From Adenophora triphylla var. japonica (lineage: Eukaryota > Streptophyta > Magnoliopsida > Asterales > Campanulaceae): a stretch of 64,000 nt of DNA. Positions within the stretch are counted from its first letter, which is position 1; each line of letters opens with the position of its first letter. Under the pieces are notes generated by a model that saw only the letters and a list, made by a program, of their open reading frames with translations, searched no databases and was not told where the DNA came from. The stretch lies in assembly GCA_022495995.1 (NCBI GenBank), contig JAFEMH010000338.1, positions 186,001 to 250,000 of the forward strand, read 5' to 3'. This document shows, piece after piece, positions 44,480 to 55,424 of this stretch. A program made the position numbers and the translations under genes.

Positions 44480-45068
44480 TGTTATGGGTAAAATTCAGGA
44501 TTGATACATCTTGAGTTTTTGTCAGCATGTCAACATCTTCGCACTCGAGGGCAAGGTAAAAATTAATTATTTAATAACAATTATTTATTTCTGTTATATT
44601 TTATCACAGGGATAAAAAAGGCACGTGAGAAAAGCCATGACCAACAGACTCCTTTCAACGGATCAAAGACTAAGTCAAGATGAGGATGACTTACCGAGAT
44701 TGTAGGAGAGTTAGTTAGGATTTGATTTTTTCTGTTTTCTTTTTATTATTTAAAGCTCATGGCTGGAAAAAGGAACACACACATATACGAACACATACAC
44801 ATACGCATTACACTCACATAGCTCAAGAACACGTTGTAATCCACCATAGCTTTCTATCTTGTAATTCATAGATAATACAATTGTTTGGGAAGGTAGGTGC
44901 TCATAATCACCTCCTGAGATTTTGTGCCGGCGAGATAGTTATCTCAAGGGTTTTCCTCGTTACATGACCGAGCCATCTTAATTACATTATTGCACCAATT
45001 TTATTCCATTGCACCCTCCTTCGTTTCATTTCAAATTTCTTCTTTGGTGATTGTTTTTTACCAAAACA
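44480..45068 (+). repeat. Right LTR of element D, 589 bp, complete
   Basis: It runs from TGTTATGGGTAAAATTC to CCAAAACA, preceded by PPT-like TTTTTTGGGGACAAT and followed by TSD GCAGC. Confidence 0.92.
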
Positions 45069-45073
45069 GCAGC

Positions 45074-45326
45074 ATATCAACAAAAGATTGCTAGATCCTA
45101 CAAAAAAAATGTTAGATTACGGAAGTTCCAAGTCGGTGATCTAGTCCTATGAAAGGTGTTTCAGAATACGAGAGAGCCCAATGCTGGAAAGATGGCTCCC
45201 AAATAGGAAGGGCCATACTTAGTTGATGCCGAAGCAGGTAAAGGCTCATATTGGCTGTCAACTCTGGAGGGAGCAAGGATTCCCCAAAGCTGGAATGCCA
45301 TTCACCTCAAATCCTACTTTATGTAA
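45074..45326 (+). pseudogene. Integrase C-terminus of element C, after D
   Basis: The frame resumes after the second GCAGC (QQKIARSYKKNVRLRKF-like) and ends at TAA 45324, parallel to D 42190-42439. Stops replace an Arg codon (TGA in CTATGAAAG) and a Trp codon (TAG in AAATAGGAAG). Confidence 0.85.
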
Positions 45327-46332
45327 GTTTCCATAATTTCGTTACAATGCAAATAAAACCAAGGTACGATCTTTTACCATTCTATTTTTAATAAAACTAC
45401 TTGTTTCCGTTTTGTTTATTTTTTGAATGATTACTGACTTAAGCATCAAAGGAGCGTTAGCTAAGCTAACGCCCACCCCTAACATGTTTCTGTTTTGCAA
45501 TTAAATAAGAAGCATTTTAAGATGTTAACATCCTTCCAAAAAGTTAATATCTTAAATCAGGTATGACCGCTTTCTTACTTTCTGTTTAAAGAAATATTTT
45601 TTATAAAGTTCTAGCACTTTTTTACTTCCTTTTATCAAATAAAATATGACATCAGAAAAGATGTCAAAATCTCTCATTAACTTGTTATTTGGCAAGAAGT
45701 CTTCAATTCATTCCAATCCTCGTGAAAACAACCGTTTTGAGACTGGCCATCTCACCTCCGTTTAAGGAACTTAATCCCTTCAAAGGTTTAAAGAAATTAC
45801 TTTCTTTCATCTCATTAAGATTTAAATACCTCACCTGGAGCGCACGATGTCAACCTTGATTGAGTTGTGTGGTGGGCCCGTATGTTTATATATACGAATT
45901 ACCCATTTCCACTCAATCAATGTGTTAGACCCTAAGATTTTTACAATTGCTTATGACACATATGTGTCATCTAAGAACAAACAGTTATTGACATTCACAT
46001 GTCAATCAAAGTAATTTCAAAGGATTTCTACATCCACTCGCAAGTTGTCACTATCTACGAAAGGGTTAGCATACCAACCTCCTAACTTCATTTTTCAAAA
46101 AGATGCTTGAGCAAAAGTTTTTCATCGCAACCCAAGCAAAAGTTTTACCCTACGAAAAGCATAAAAGTGTTGGACCAACCCAACACTTGAAAAGCAAATT
46201 GTCTTGGTCCTTATGGACCGATTACAAACCAAAATATTCAAATATTGTCTTTGGGACGTAGCCCATTTTCAAACCAAAGTTTTTTTAAAACCAAAAGTTT
46301 TTCAAAACCAAAAGAACCATTTCTTTTTTCCT
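45327..46332 (+). other. 3' spacer of element C
   Basis: Homologous to the spacer of D, with the one-mismatch palindrome at 45452-45474. An extra stretch absent from D lies at about 45915-46030 (ACACATATGTGTCAT, ACATTCACATGTCAA). No gene is seen. Confidence 0.6.
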
Positions 46333-47972
46333 TCACGGGGTGGCTACTGCCACAGATGTTGTTGCTGCTCCTTCCTCAAGGATATCGTCATCCTTAGCAG
46401 CTGAAGATCCTTCTCCTGCCTCCTCTTCTTTAGCATCCAAGGCCTTCAAGAGTGAACGTTGTTGCTCAACATCCCACTCTGTGTGCTTCCCAGCATGAAA
46501 TTCTTCCATCATTTGAACTTTTATTTCTATCATGCTCCAGGGCAGCGGAGGCCATCATGTTCTTTCTTACATCTTCAATCTCCTGCAGCTGGGTGTCTTT
46601 GATGGAAGACATGCCTTTCATCAAGCTTTCCACCTCATTCTGTAGATCCTCTATCCTCTTAGCTGAAGCCTCCTTCTGTTTCTTGTTGTGTATCGCCTCC
46701 AGCACCAACTTCCTATTCCTTTCCTCAAGACTGCTCATTCTTATCTTAGCTGCATCAACACCCTGCAAAAGACAAATTTGATCAAAATTTGAGATACGTT
46801 ATTCAAATAAAAATTCCTTTGAAACTCTGTTTTTTCAAAAAACTTACCACTGCTGCTCTAGCAAGCGCCTCTTCAATATCCACCAAACCTGTTTCATCAA
46901 TGTTTATCACTTCCTTAGAACTACCCTTCCTCTTCTTCACCCTTGCTCCTACAGATGGTGCCTCCATCTCTTTCTTAGGCACCGATAACTGTTGGCTAGC
47001 CTGGGTTTGCCCAACAAAGTCCTGAAGATCTTTTAAGGAAAAAGCAGCCGTGGACTTAGAAACTGTCAGAGACAGAAAGCGTGCTATCAGAGGAAAGCAA
47101 AATCAAAATACAAAAAGGTAAACTTTTGAGACAAAATAGGATCTTACCAGTGGACATCTTTGTAGATGGTGGTATCTCCTGTTCTTCAGAAGTGACTATG
47201 GCTTCAAATGGCTGGAAGGATCGCTCCCCCTCTGAGAACTCCAACAATCTTCTCACTTTACCAATTGTCTCGGCAGATGGTGGAAAGAGCTTAGCCCAAT
47301 CAATAGTGGCAAAAACAAACAAAGAAAATTACAACAAGTAAGTGCGGAAAATAAAGAAAAATTGAAGTTTGAAAGAGGGATACCTTCCCTGTTCCATCCA
47401 GTTGCCAAGAAATCTCCTTCCTCCAAGGAATCCTTCTAAACAAAAAAGTATTTTGATTTCTAACCCCTATCATTCATTGTTACTTTCAAAAATAGAGGTT
47501 TCATACCAGACCTAGTTTTAAGGAGATATCTCGTAGAGCCAAAGGTTTGGAGCTCGTATATGAAGGCCAACTCTCTCAAACCTATGTCTAGCCCAAATTC
47601 ACGGTTCACTCGCAGAACACAAGAGAAAATCCTCCAAATCATGGGCATCAGTTGGACAAAAGCCAAGTTTGTTTTTCTAAAAAACTCAGTTATTAAGGCA
47701 GGGAAAGGATACGAGAAACCTAGAGTGAAAGGATATTCATAGAAACAGACCCATAGCGGAGAAACGAAATCGGCCCTAAGAAATACATTAAAAGACCTAA
47801 AGATGGTGGAATCTGGGAAGCATCGTCGATCCTTGACAGATTCGATGAGCTCGTTGTTAAAAACACAGATCTCTTCATCTGGTTTTGACAACAAGCCTTC
47901 GCAAGAAAAACCCCCATCCTCATTCAAACTCAGAGGGTTTTTTGCAGCTTTTCCCTTTCTTGACTTAACCAT
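46333..47972 (-). pseudogene. Antisense gene of element C: gypsy-transposon-type domain plus coiled coil, about five exons
   Basis: Exon 1 is about 47972-47465 and starts MVKSRKGKAAKNPLSLN. It includes YPFTLGFSYPFPALITEFF and LMPMIWRIFSCVLRVNREFG, which resembles the Pfam 'putative gypsy type transposon' (Transposase_28) domain of plant elements. Further exons lie near 47435-47382, 47325-47153 (IDWAKLFPPSAETIGKVRRL), 47072-46848 (basic KKRKGSS stretch) and 46763-46333. The last is a long helix (SLEERNRKLVLEAIHNKKQ), probably coiled coil, with a frame change near 46530. Intron edges show GTAAG/GTATC donors and T-rich AG acceptors, but not all are certain. It runs antisense to C, between integrase and 3' LTR. 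The function is unknown. Confidence 0.6.
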
Positions 47973-48252
47973 TTTTTCAAAAAAAGCAAAAAGGGGAAAA
48001 AGAGAGGGAAAGATTTTACCTTGAGAAGAAATAACCGCCGTGAAGAAGATGAAGAAAGCGTTGGAAAAGTGGAGAAGAAAGTGAAAGGAACTCGGTTAAA
48101 AACCCTAGATTCTTGGTAGTTACTCTAATTAAGTTGGATTAAACCTCTCAACTGCCACGTCTCCCTCCGAATTAATTAACCGCCCAAGCTTCTAGTAGAA
48201 AGTAGAAAAACCGTCTTTTTAAATTCATTTAAAGACAGTTTTTGGGGATAAT
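47973..48252. other. Upstream of antisense gene and 3' end of C internal region
   Basis: This short GAAG-rich region is likely the 5' UTR of the antisense gene (in minus sense, CTTCATCTTCTTC). It ends in the PPT-like GTTTTTGGGGATAAT before the LTR. Confidence 0.5.
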
Positions 48253-48822
48253 TGTTGTGGGTAAATTCAAAATTGCTACATCTTGACAGGATGCCAGCAT
48301 GTCGTCATCTTCAAACCCGTGGACAAGGTAAAATTAACTTAGATAATTAATTCATTATTTAATTATTTATGTTATATATTTAATTACAGGTATAAAAGAA
48401 CGTGGGAAAAATATATTCCATGGACCCATTTCAACGGTTGATAGACCAAGTCAAGATAGAGATAACAAGGCCGAGATTCTAGGAAAGTTTGTTAGGGTTT
48501 ATGTTATCTTCAGTTATTTTCTCTATTTAAAGGCTCATGGCTGGAACACTAAGCACGCATTACTCACACACAGCTCACAAACACATTGTAATCTGCCATA
48601 GCTTCAAACTTTGTAACTCAAAAGATCAATAATATTGTTTGGGAAGGTAGGTTCTCATAATCACCTCCCGAGGTTTTGTGCCGGCGAGATAGTTATCTCA
48701 AGGGTTTTCCTCATTACATGATCGAGTCATCTTAGTTTCATTGTTACACCGATTATATTCCATTGCACCTTCCTCAACTTTATTTCAAATTTCTTTACTG
48801 TTGATTGTTTTTTACCAAAACA
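48253..48822 (+). repeat. Right LTR of element C, 570 bp, complete
   Basis: It runs from TGTTGTGGGTAAATTC to CCAAAACA, same family as the D LTR but diverged. A TCTATTTAAAGG box near 48520-48531 is the likely TATA. TSD GGGTT follows. Confidence 0.92.
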
Positions 48823-49484
48823 GGGTTCAGATAGTGGTTGAAGCCAACGGTTCTTTGGTCATGGTGGAAGATAAAACCCCGGAAACAATGATTTCTGCCC
48901 CTCCATCCTAAAACCAGTGCCCTCCTCCATCCACATATGATCCCTTACCAAGTACTACTCCTTTTCAGTCTTTTCCAACATCCCAAGTCGTCAGGGCTCC
49001 AACACCCTCGTCTCCACAGATAAGACCCAGCTTTGTTCACTACCAACAGAGAACAAATGCTACAGCCACCCCAGTTACTCAGTCTCTGCATTATCCCATA
49101 GGATTCACCTTTCCCCCTCAGTACAGACCAAATTGATTGATCCCATAACTCCAGTACCAGTCTAAATATCCCTTTGTCATCCTTCCCGGGTATCAATCCG
49201 CAAAGAACCCCAATGAGGCTTTTGACCAGTTTGACCTTTCCAACTTTGTCAACGCTTGTGAATTTGCTTCTCTCTAAGACAGTGGCAGTGAAGAGTTAGT
49301 TGGAAATGAGAATGGGAATGGGTGGATTTATAGTGACGATGACAGCTCGGTAGAGGGTATGAACGTAGAGCCAATGGGAGTGAAACCCGAAAGACTGGAT
49401 GGGGTAGAAAATCATAGGCCTGGGAATGAGGACTGTATTACCTCAAAGTGCGACTGTCACTCTTGCAGAGGCTAAGAGGAGAAA
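48823..49484 (+). pseudogene. Element B gag continuation after C
   Basis: The frame resumes with VVEANGSLVMVEDKTPET, equal to the VTVEANGSLVM block of A gag, then proline-rich PPS*NQCPPPSTYDP. Stops occur at 48909, 49134 and further on. The acidic stretch SDDDSSVEGMN and a CDCHSC sequence come before 49484. I see no capsid domain in this part. Confidence 0.6.
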
Positions 49485-50081
49485 ATGGATGCAAGCTCAG
49501 GCGAAGAAGAGTATGAATTCCATATCTTAGAATTCAATACTCCTTACAAAGACCTAGTTGGTGAATGGAGAAACTTGATCGAAGCTTTAGCTGAGCAAGG
49601 GAATTGGGCTCCACCCGCTGATTTAGAACATGTAAGCGTCATTGAGACTGAACCTCCGTCAGGAAGAGTGGACTCTATTGCAGTATTAAGGGTCACCCCT
49701 GAGACTTTATCCAAGAGAGAATGCGTGGAAGCTTTAGAAAGGGTCTTAAAGTTTGAAGCGACCCCAGTCCCCTTCCTATCTTACGATGACAATGACATTT
49801 TCTTGGTACTTCCTATGTCAGGAGAAGAGCCCATAGCACCCCTTATATGGAGCCAAATATCCTGGCCTTCCTTTGCCATCATTGGTCATCAGAGTCTGGA
49901 CGAAAGTTCCAAGGGAAGCTATTATAGTAAGACTGAGGAAGACACGGTTGAGATGCCGGAAGGGATGGTGGAAGAATGGCTAGCCCAAAAGCCATCTAGC
50001 CCAGAAAACCCTCCCGAAGGTAAGGACCTGAAAATTGTCAAAAGGTTTGACCCTAAAGAAACCCTTATCGATGATGGAATC
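49485..50081 (+). CDS. Element B, open part of gag/ORF before H
   Basis: About 199 codons are open, beginning MDASSGEEEYEFHILEFN (an ATG at 49485), with a helical YKDLVGEWRNLIEALAEQG segment. No known domain is recognised. The frame is cut by H at 50082 and continues in the same phase at 59961 (SHFRKCLANVKDAV). The apparent extension to 50177 is LTR sequence of H. Confidence 0.6.
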
Positions 50082-51726
50082 TGTCACAACCCTAAACCTA
50101 GGCACATATTGGTCACACGTGAAGCACGTGGGGTTGGGTATGCCTTGCATATCATCCTTTGGTTTGTTAGCAATTGATGTGCTTACATGTTCATTTTGGC
50201 ATTTTTGATGAACTATGTGATTTTAGATGTTATAACTTGATTTAACCATATAATGTCTAAATAAAGAAATTTGTGTAGTTAATTGGCAACACTTGAATTT
50301 TGGTTGAAAGTGTTATAAAAAGTGTTAAGGTGCTTAGGTGTAACTATAAGTTTAAGGTAGTTATGCGTTGAATTTCAACCTTGGAGGAGCTTGGTTGTAG
50401 CATGTTTTATATATATCCCTTCTTAGCTTCTTAAGGAAGCCTTATTCTTTCCTCAGCTTCTCCATGCTTCTACGTTCTATGAGAAGAGCCAAACCCTAGC
50501 TAATCTTCTAAAACTCCCAGAAAATCAGAGGTAGATTGATTGTTGATTCCAACTTGGTATTATTGTGAAGGAGGGTGAATAGAGCAAGAATATCCTAGTT
50601 CATCTTCTTTTTAAATTGGTAAATCTTGGTAAGTTGTTATGGTTTCTTTCTTTAACTGTTCATAACATGTTAAATGATGTTATTTTGGTGTTGTGAATCA
50701 GTTTGGTAAAGGTTGGAATCCTTGTTCTTGGTGTTTGGATTGGAAAGCAAAGAGGGGGATGAATACTTTGAGTTCTTGCCAAGGGTTGAGAATTTAAAGG
50801 TGTTAGATTTGTTATAGATGTGTTATCTAGCATTAAGGGAGTATATTATAGTCTAAAACATGTGTAGAGACTGTTGTAAATTGACCTTGCAGTGGCTGAA
50901 TGGAACTAGGAGTGTTGTTGTTGTTGTTGCTGCTGATGTTGCTCAAGAACATCAGATTCTGGGCAAGGGCACGAGTCGTTCCCAGAGGCACGAGTCATGC
51001 CTCAGTCATGCCTTGAAGATACACTAAGTCGTGACCAAGTGCAGGAAGAGTTTTTCTGGAGGGGGTTCAAAGGGCACGAGTCGTGCCCTACCCTGCAGTG
51101 CTTGAACAATGTTTGAAGCCTTGTGAACCTAGTTTAATGGCCATGTATTGGTACACTCCTTAACTAGGATTCTAGTACAAATTTAGTACTATATTGTGGA
51201 ACTTGAATTAGTCCAAATGGATAATGGGAAGTAATTTAAATAATGTCTTGAAAATGCTTGAGAGGCTAGTGTGCAACTTGAACCAAAGTTTATAAAACTT
51301 GGTAAATGAACTTGGAACCTTAAGAGAAGGTGTTTAATATTGTATGGTGAACAAGTAGGGTTACTTATATGATATTGTAGCCTCATGTGATGACCTAGGT
51401 AGGGTTATCTGCTTTTTAAGTGCCTCAATGTGTTGTGCACTATTTACTTGGTTTGGACAGGAACGGTAGCATCCTGTCACTAGTTTACTTATTGTGTAAT
51501 GAATGTGTAGGACTTACGTGATCTAATTTGTGTCGTACAAGTTTACATATTCATAGTTAATTGTGAACATAGTGTTAAATACGTGTTGCACTGTTCCAAT
51601 GGTTAACATGAATTGCAGTACCATGTTATATATATGTTGATGTCCCATTGGGTGGACTTATTTTCAAGTATCTGTAATGTGCTTGAATATGGTATACCAG
51701 TTGATCTTCGGGAGTATAGGGAATGC
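50082..51726 (+). repeat. H solo LTR, left part
   Basis: Contains the TATA region and several GGCACGAGTCGTGCC-like palindromes at 50970-51090 (for example GGGCACGAGTCGTGCCC at 51071-51087). No gene is seen. Confidence 0.7.
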
Positions 51727-52779
51727 TTTAGACACCCCATTCTGAACCAATAACTCATGATTACACTACTCTTCGTCTCTCTTTTGTGTTTTGATGAAAG
51801 CATATTAGTTTCGTCATGTTTCGTTAAGTTTCTAACTAACCTCGTTAGTTTTGGACCTAACTGACTAACGGAATAAACTGAAGAGGACAAAATAGTCAAA
51901 TGACTAGTTATCTCGCGCGGAATAGCGTGTCTCATGCAAGATATCCCCTCGACAGGATGTGCAGAAATCACTCTCCTTCTCCGTTTCAACCTCTTTTCTT
52001 GATAAACCTCATCTAATCCGGTCATCCAATGATGATTGAATTCTAGAACCTTCCTAGATGTGTTTTACCTCTCCACCTCTACCTCTTAAACCCCTATAAA
52101 TACTTGGTGACTTCCACTGTTTCAGAGGTCCAGATTTCCACATAACACACACAATTTGTTGGTTTCTCTCCACAAAAGATTCCTTCAAATCACTCACAAA
52201 ACCTCCCTAAAATCATCTAAAGTTTGTTTATCAACCTTGTTGATCAACAAACATCCAAACCCGAATCAAGGATTGAGGCGAAGCTCTGTCCGCATCAAGA
52301 TTTGGCTCTAATATTGAGTCAAAACTCTGCCTGAATCGCTTCTCGATCGAGAAGACATCTTAGAACCACGTTCTAAATCAATTACTCCCTAAACCCAAGG
52401 TAAAATCCTCTATTTCTCCTCTTCTTCTCAATCTCTCTCTATTGGCTTTTAGAGTGGTGTAATCCCATCAAAAGGATTGGCCTAGAGTCCCTTCAATCGA
52501 TGAAGGCGATCTCGAAGCATACAATCCGACATTTCTAATCAAGAAATTGATTAGGGTTTGCTTGTTTTCTTTAATTATATATATATTGTAAAGATTGAAA
52601 ACCTCTCTTTTCTTTAGCAAGACCAATCTCCGGATTGGGTGAACTGGATGCTCCTTGACCTACCCATTCCATAACCTAAGCCCCGAACTCAAATCTCTTT
52701 TCAAAATGGTTTTCCTATGTTTCCAAACGAATAATATAGGTGGCGACTCAAAAGATAAAATTCTTCTCACAACGCTACA
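51727..52779 (+). repeat. Left LTR of element G
   Basis: It ends TTCTCACAACGCTACA. The TATAAATA box lies at 52095-52102 and TCTCGCGCGG upstream near 51911. The TG start is changed to TT. Confidence 0.9.
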
Positions 52780-52780
52780 G

Positions 52781-52797
52781 TGGCGCTCTGCTGGGGA
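52781..52797 (+). promoter_or_regulatory. Primer-binding site of element G
   Basis: TGGCGCTCTGCTGGGGA, one base after the LTR. It resembles the tRNA-Arg type sites of X and E with a deletion and a substitution. Confidence 0.6.
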
Positions 52798-54060
52798 CTT
52801 AAAATTAAGAGGCTTAAACTTGCGTCAAAATTAAAAGAGAGGTTTTCAAAAAAAAATTGTAAATTCAATTTTCTGCTCTCAGATGAGGCATATCTCGCAC
52901 GAGATATCATATCTCGCGCGAGATATTGCCTCGGTAATCTGGTTGCTTTCTGGTTTCTCCCGTTCATCTCATAATCCAAGACGAGAGCCGAACGTGCAAG
53001 TGGGATCCCAGAATTCACTATCTGCAGAGTTACCGCATCTTAAGGCCTCCCTTAAGGTGTAGAACTCGAATCTTTATTTCATTTAAATAATTGATTATTA
53101 TTTATAAACTGCGTGCGATTGGGTTTTATTTAATTAAAGTCCGGTCCATTGGGGATTCGGGAGTTGTAATTTAAATTATTTATTTCTCTCTCTCTCTCCT
53201 TTATGTGGAACTACGACGGCCTGAGTCTTCCTAAATTGGGAGAAACGTAGGCAACCACTTGGTGCGGCCATTATCTGTTTTTATTTAGTTTTCAAAAAAT
53301 AAAACTTTCTATTTTACTCTATCACATAGATTGATTATCACACACGCGCACTCATATTATATCTGTCATTGCACTACATACCCTTGATAAACCCGGGACC
53401 CACACTAAGGACGGATGACGGTAACCACCTAGTCGCCGGTCTCTCCGAAGTTGGATCATCCCACTCCGCGTATTCAATCCTTCTAGATTGTCATATCGCG
53501 GGGAGCCTAGCCTTCCAGCCCTGCATCGCCACATTTCATGTAGATTGACTTTTTAAGACACTCCGTGACCGGTCGGTTTGATCTTGGAGTCCTTGTAATC
53601 CCTTGTCAAGATCGTTTTGTGCAATAATCCATGGAAAAGAAATCAAAAAATTGTCGCTTCGGAATTGTCCCTTCGAAAATGTCCCTATGATTGTCCCTTC
53701 TGATTTGCCCCTAAAAGAGAAGAATTTCTCACCATATTTTGCACAAAACTTGATGTTACTTGAGATTACTTTGACCCCTAGGTCCTTAGGTTTGGTTTTT
53801 CGACTGTTAGAAACCCCCCAAAACGGATCTTCCGTCCGACCAAAATTAGGATTAAAATCAGAAAAATATGACTTTCCGTGGCGTTGTACGCGCGAGATTG
53901 CTTGTCCCGTGCGAGATAAGTGTTCGGTCTTTTCGTGTTTTGGTCAAAACCTTCAAACCTTCAAAGCCTTCATTCACCCTATTCAGCCGACTTGTTGGGA
54001 CTCGATCATGGTTTAACACGGTTGCTACACGTCTAGGTTCTTCGCCAAAGCTCGACACGA
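52798..54060 (+). other. 5' leader of element G
   Basis: Contains the exact palindrome ATATCTCGCGCGAGATAT at 52909-52926 and a near copy TATCTCGCACGAGATA just before it. The structured motif lies at 53208-53257, preceded by a TC repeat (53183-53199). Similar GCGCGAGAT words recur at 53889-53925. No gene is seen. Confidence 0.7.
53208..53257 (+). other. Candidate structured RNA motif, copy 6 (element G leader)
   Basis: GAACTACG, CCTGAG, inner stem CTTCC/GGGAG with a TAAATT loop, then AAACGTAGGCAACC. The outer stem is CTACG/CGTAG. Here it is in the leader rather than the 3' region. Confidence 0.6.
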
Positions 54061-55424
54061 TGTCTGCTTCTCCTTCTACCACCGAGGCCGATTTCAACGA
54101 TGCTAAGGTCCAACTCATCGAAGCCATGACTAGTTTGGATGAACAAAGTAAGCAAATCGATGAGCAAAATGCCCAAATGGCCGCCCTCATGAAAGAACTC
54201 CACGAGTTGAAAGTCAAGAAAGGCAGAAAACAAAAGCAGAAAGTGGAATCCTCCTCCGACGAAGAGGAATCCTACACCAAAGTAAATAGAAAAACCAAGA
54301 AGTCAAGCAAGAAAAAGGAAGAATCCGATTCCTCCTCTTCCTCATCCTCCTCCGATGATGAGGAACATACCTCCAAGGGTGCTAAAACCAAGAAAGAAGG
54401 CAGTGGTGAAACTACTAAACTTGGTGACCATGTTACTAAGAACTACCTCGAGAAGAAACTTGCAACCCTTGACACTTCCAAAGGGTTATTCGTTCCATTT
54501 GATCCCGATGCTCTTCAACAATCAATCACTAAGTTTCCTCGCAAGTACAAGACACCCAATATCGCTAAGTTCAATGGTACTACCTGTCCTCGAGCTCATG
54601 TCGAGACCTACACTTGGGTCATGCTTCCAATGGGCGTTGATAACACAATCTTGGCCCAATGATTTCCTCAAACTTTAGAAGGTGCTGCAAGAGATTGGTA
54701 CATGTCTCTTCCTACGACTACAAGGCTCGATTGGTCGTCTGCATGTTTAGTCTTCCAAAGGCAGTTTGAAGACAACTCCACTTACCGCCCAACTAGGAGG
54801 GATCTTGAACGAACCAAACAACATGCAAATGAGTCCTTTGCTGAATTTGCTAGAAGATGGAGACTCAAACTCACCGAAATCGTCGAAAGGCCTACTCTCA
54901 AAGAGCAAATCCACATCTTCCTTCAATGCCTCCGTGATGAATTTCAAGAGAAGCTCGCCGGTAATTACTTTCCTAGTTTCAATGAACTCCTCGAGTCCGG
55001 AATTAGGGTTGACGACTTCCTCAAAAGTAAAAAGAGGGAAAGTAACTTCCGCTACAACAAACCCGCTATAAGTAAGGATGCTTCAGTCAATGCCATTGCA
55101 TTCAACCGCTCCAACACCGGAAAGTATTCTGCTGTCCCTCCTCCTGAAAAGAAAAAGAGGCACTACGACAAAATTGAAGGAATCACTCAAGAAGAACTCT
55201 TCGATGTGCTTGTCCAGAATGAAAAGATCAAACCAAGGGAAGGTGGTCCTCCGAAGGATATGGGTCCGAATCATGCTCATCACTTATTCTGTAAGTACCA
55301 CAACTTCACCGGCCATGACACCAACTCCTGCCACCACTTGAAGGACATCATCCAAGACCTCTTTGACAATGGAGATCTAGAACGTCCCAACGTCATCAAC
55401 AATCCTCTCCCTCGCAATCCATGA
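54061..55424 (+). pseudogene. Gag of element G, one internal stop
   Basis: ATG at 54061 (MSASPSTTEADFND). A coiled coil (LDEQSKQIDEQNAQMAALMK) is followed by a long K/S/E-rich linker (VESSSDEEES to SSSSSSSDDEEH). Capsid begins KFPRKYKTPNIAKFNG and continues ARDWYMSLP, CLVFQRQFEDN, ESFAEFARRWRLKL. The knuckle is CKYHNFTGHDTNSC (C-H-H-C). TGA at 54660 replaces what is probably an Arg codon (CGA) in the capsid. The frame ends at TGA 55422, with no protease. Confidence 0.85.

Larger units (their letters stand above)
23283..45068 (+). mobile_element. Element D: Tat-type retrotransposon, same family as C, interrupted by E
   Basis: TSD GCAGC is at 23278-23282 and 45069-45073, inside the integrase of C. 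The left LTR is 23283-23838 (its last about 30 bases are lost) and the right LTR is 44480-45068 (589 bp). In order: gag-PR 23865-25919, RT to 26929, element E, RNase H/aRNH/integrase 40154-42439, and a remnant of the antisense gene 43450-44131. The LTRs differ at about ten sites in 556 bases by eye. The PPT-like TTTTTTGGGGACAAT precedes the right LTR. Confidence 0.92.
20480..48822 (+). mobile_element. Element C: Tat-type retrotransposon with dual RNase H and antisense gene, interrupted by D
   Basis: TSD GGGTT is at 20475-20479 and 48823-48827. The left LTR is cut short (20480-20660) and fused directly to reverse transcriptase, so its primer site, gag and protease are lost. The pol remainder runs 20661-23282 and resumes at 45074-45326 after element D. 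A spliced antisense gene lies at 46333-47972 and the complete right LTR at 48253-48822. A polypurine-like TTTTTGGGGATAAT precedes the right LTR. Confidence 0.9.

Noticed and set aside
49485..50177. Full 230-codon ORF as one protein
   Set aside because: The last 32 codons are LTR sequence of H; the TSD GAATC shows the real frame continues at 59961.
53208..53257. Hammerhead ribozyme (CTGA ... GAAAC)
   Set aside because: CTGA and GAAAC occur, but the required CTGANGA core and the cleavage-site stem arrangement are missing, and other copies of the motif lack GAAA.
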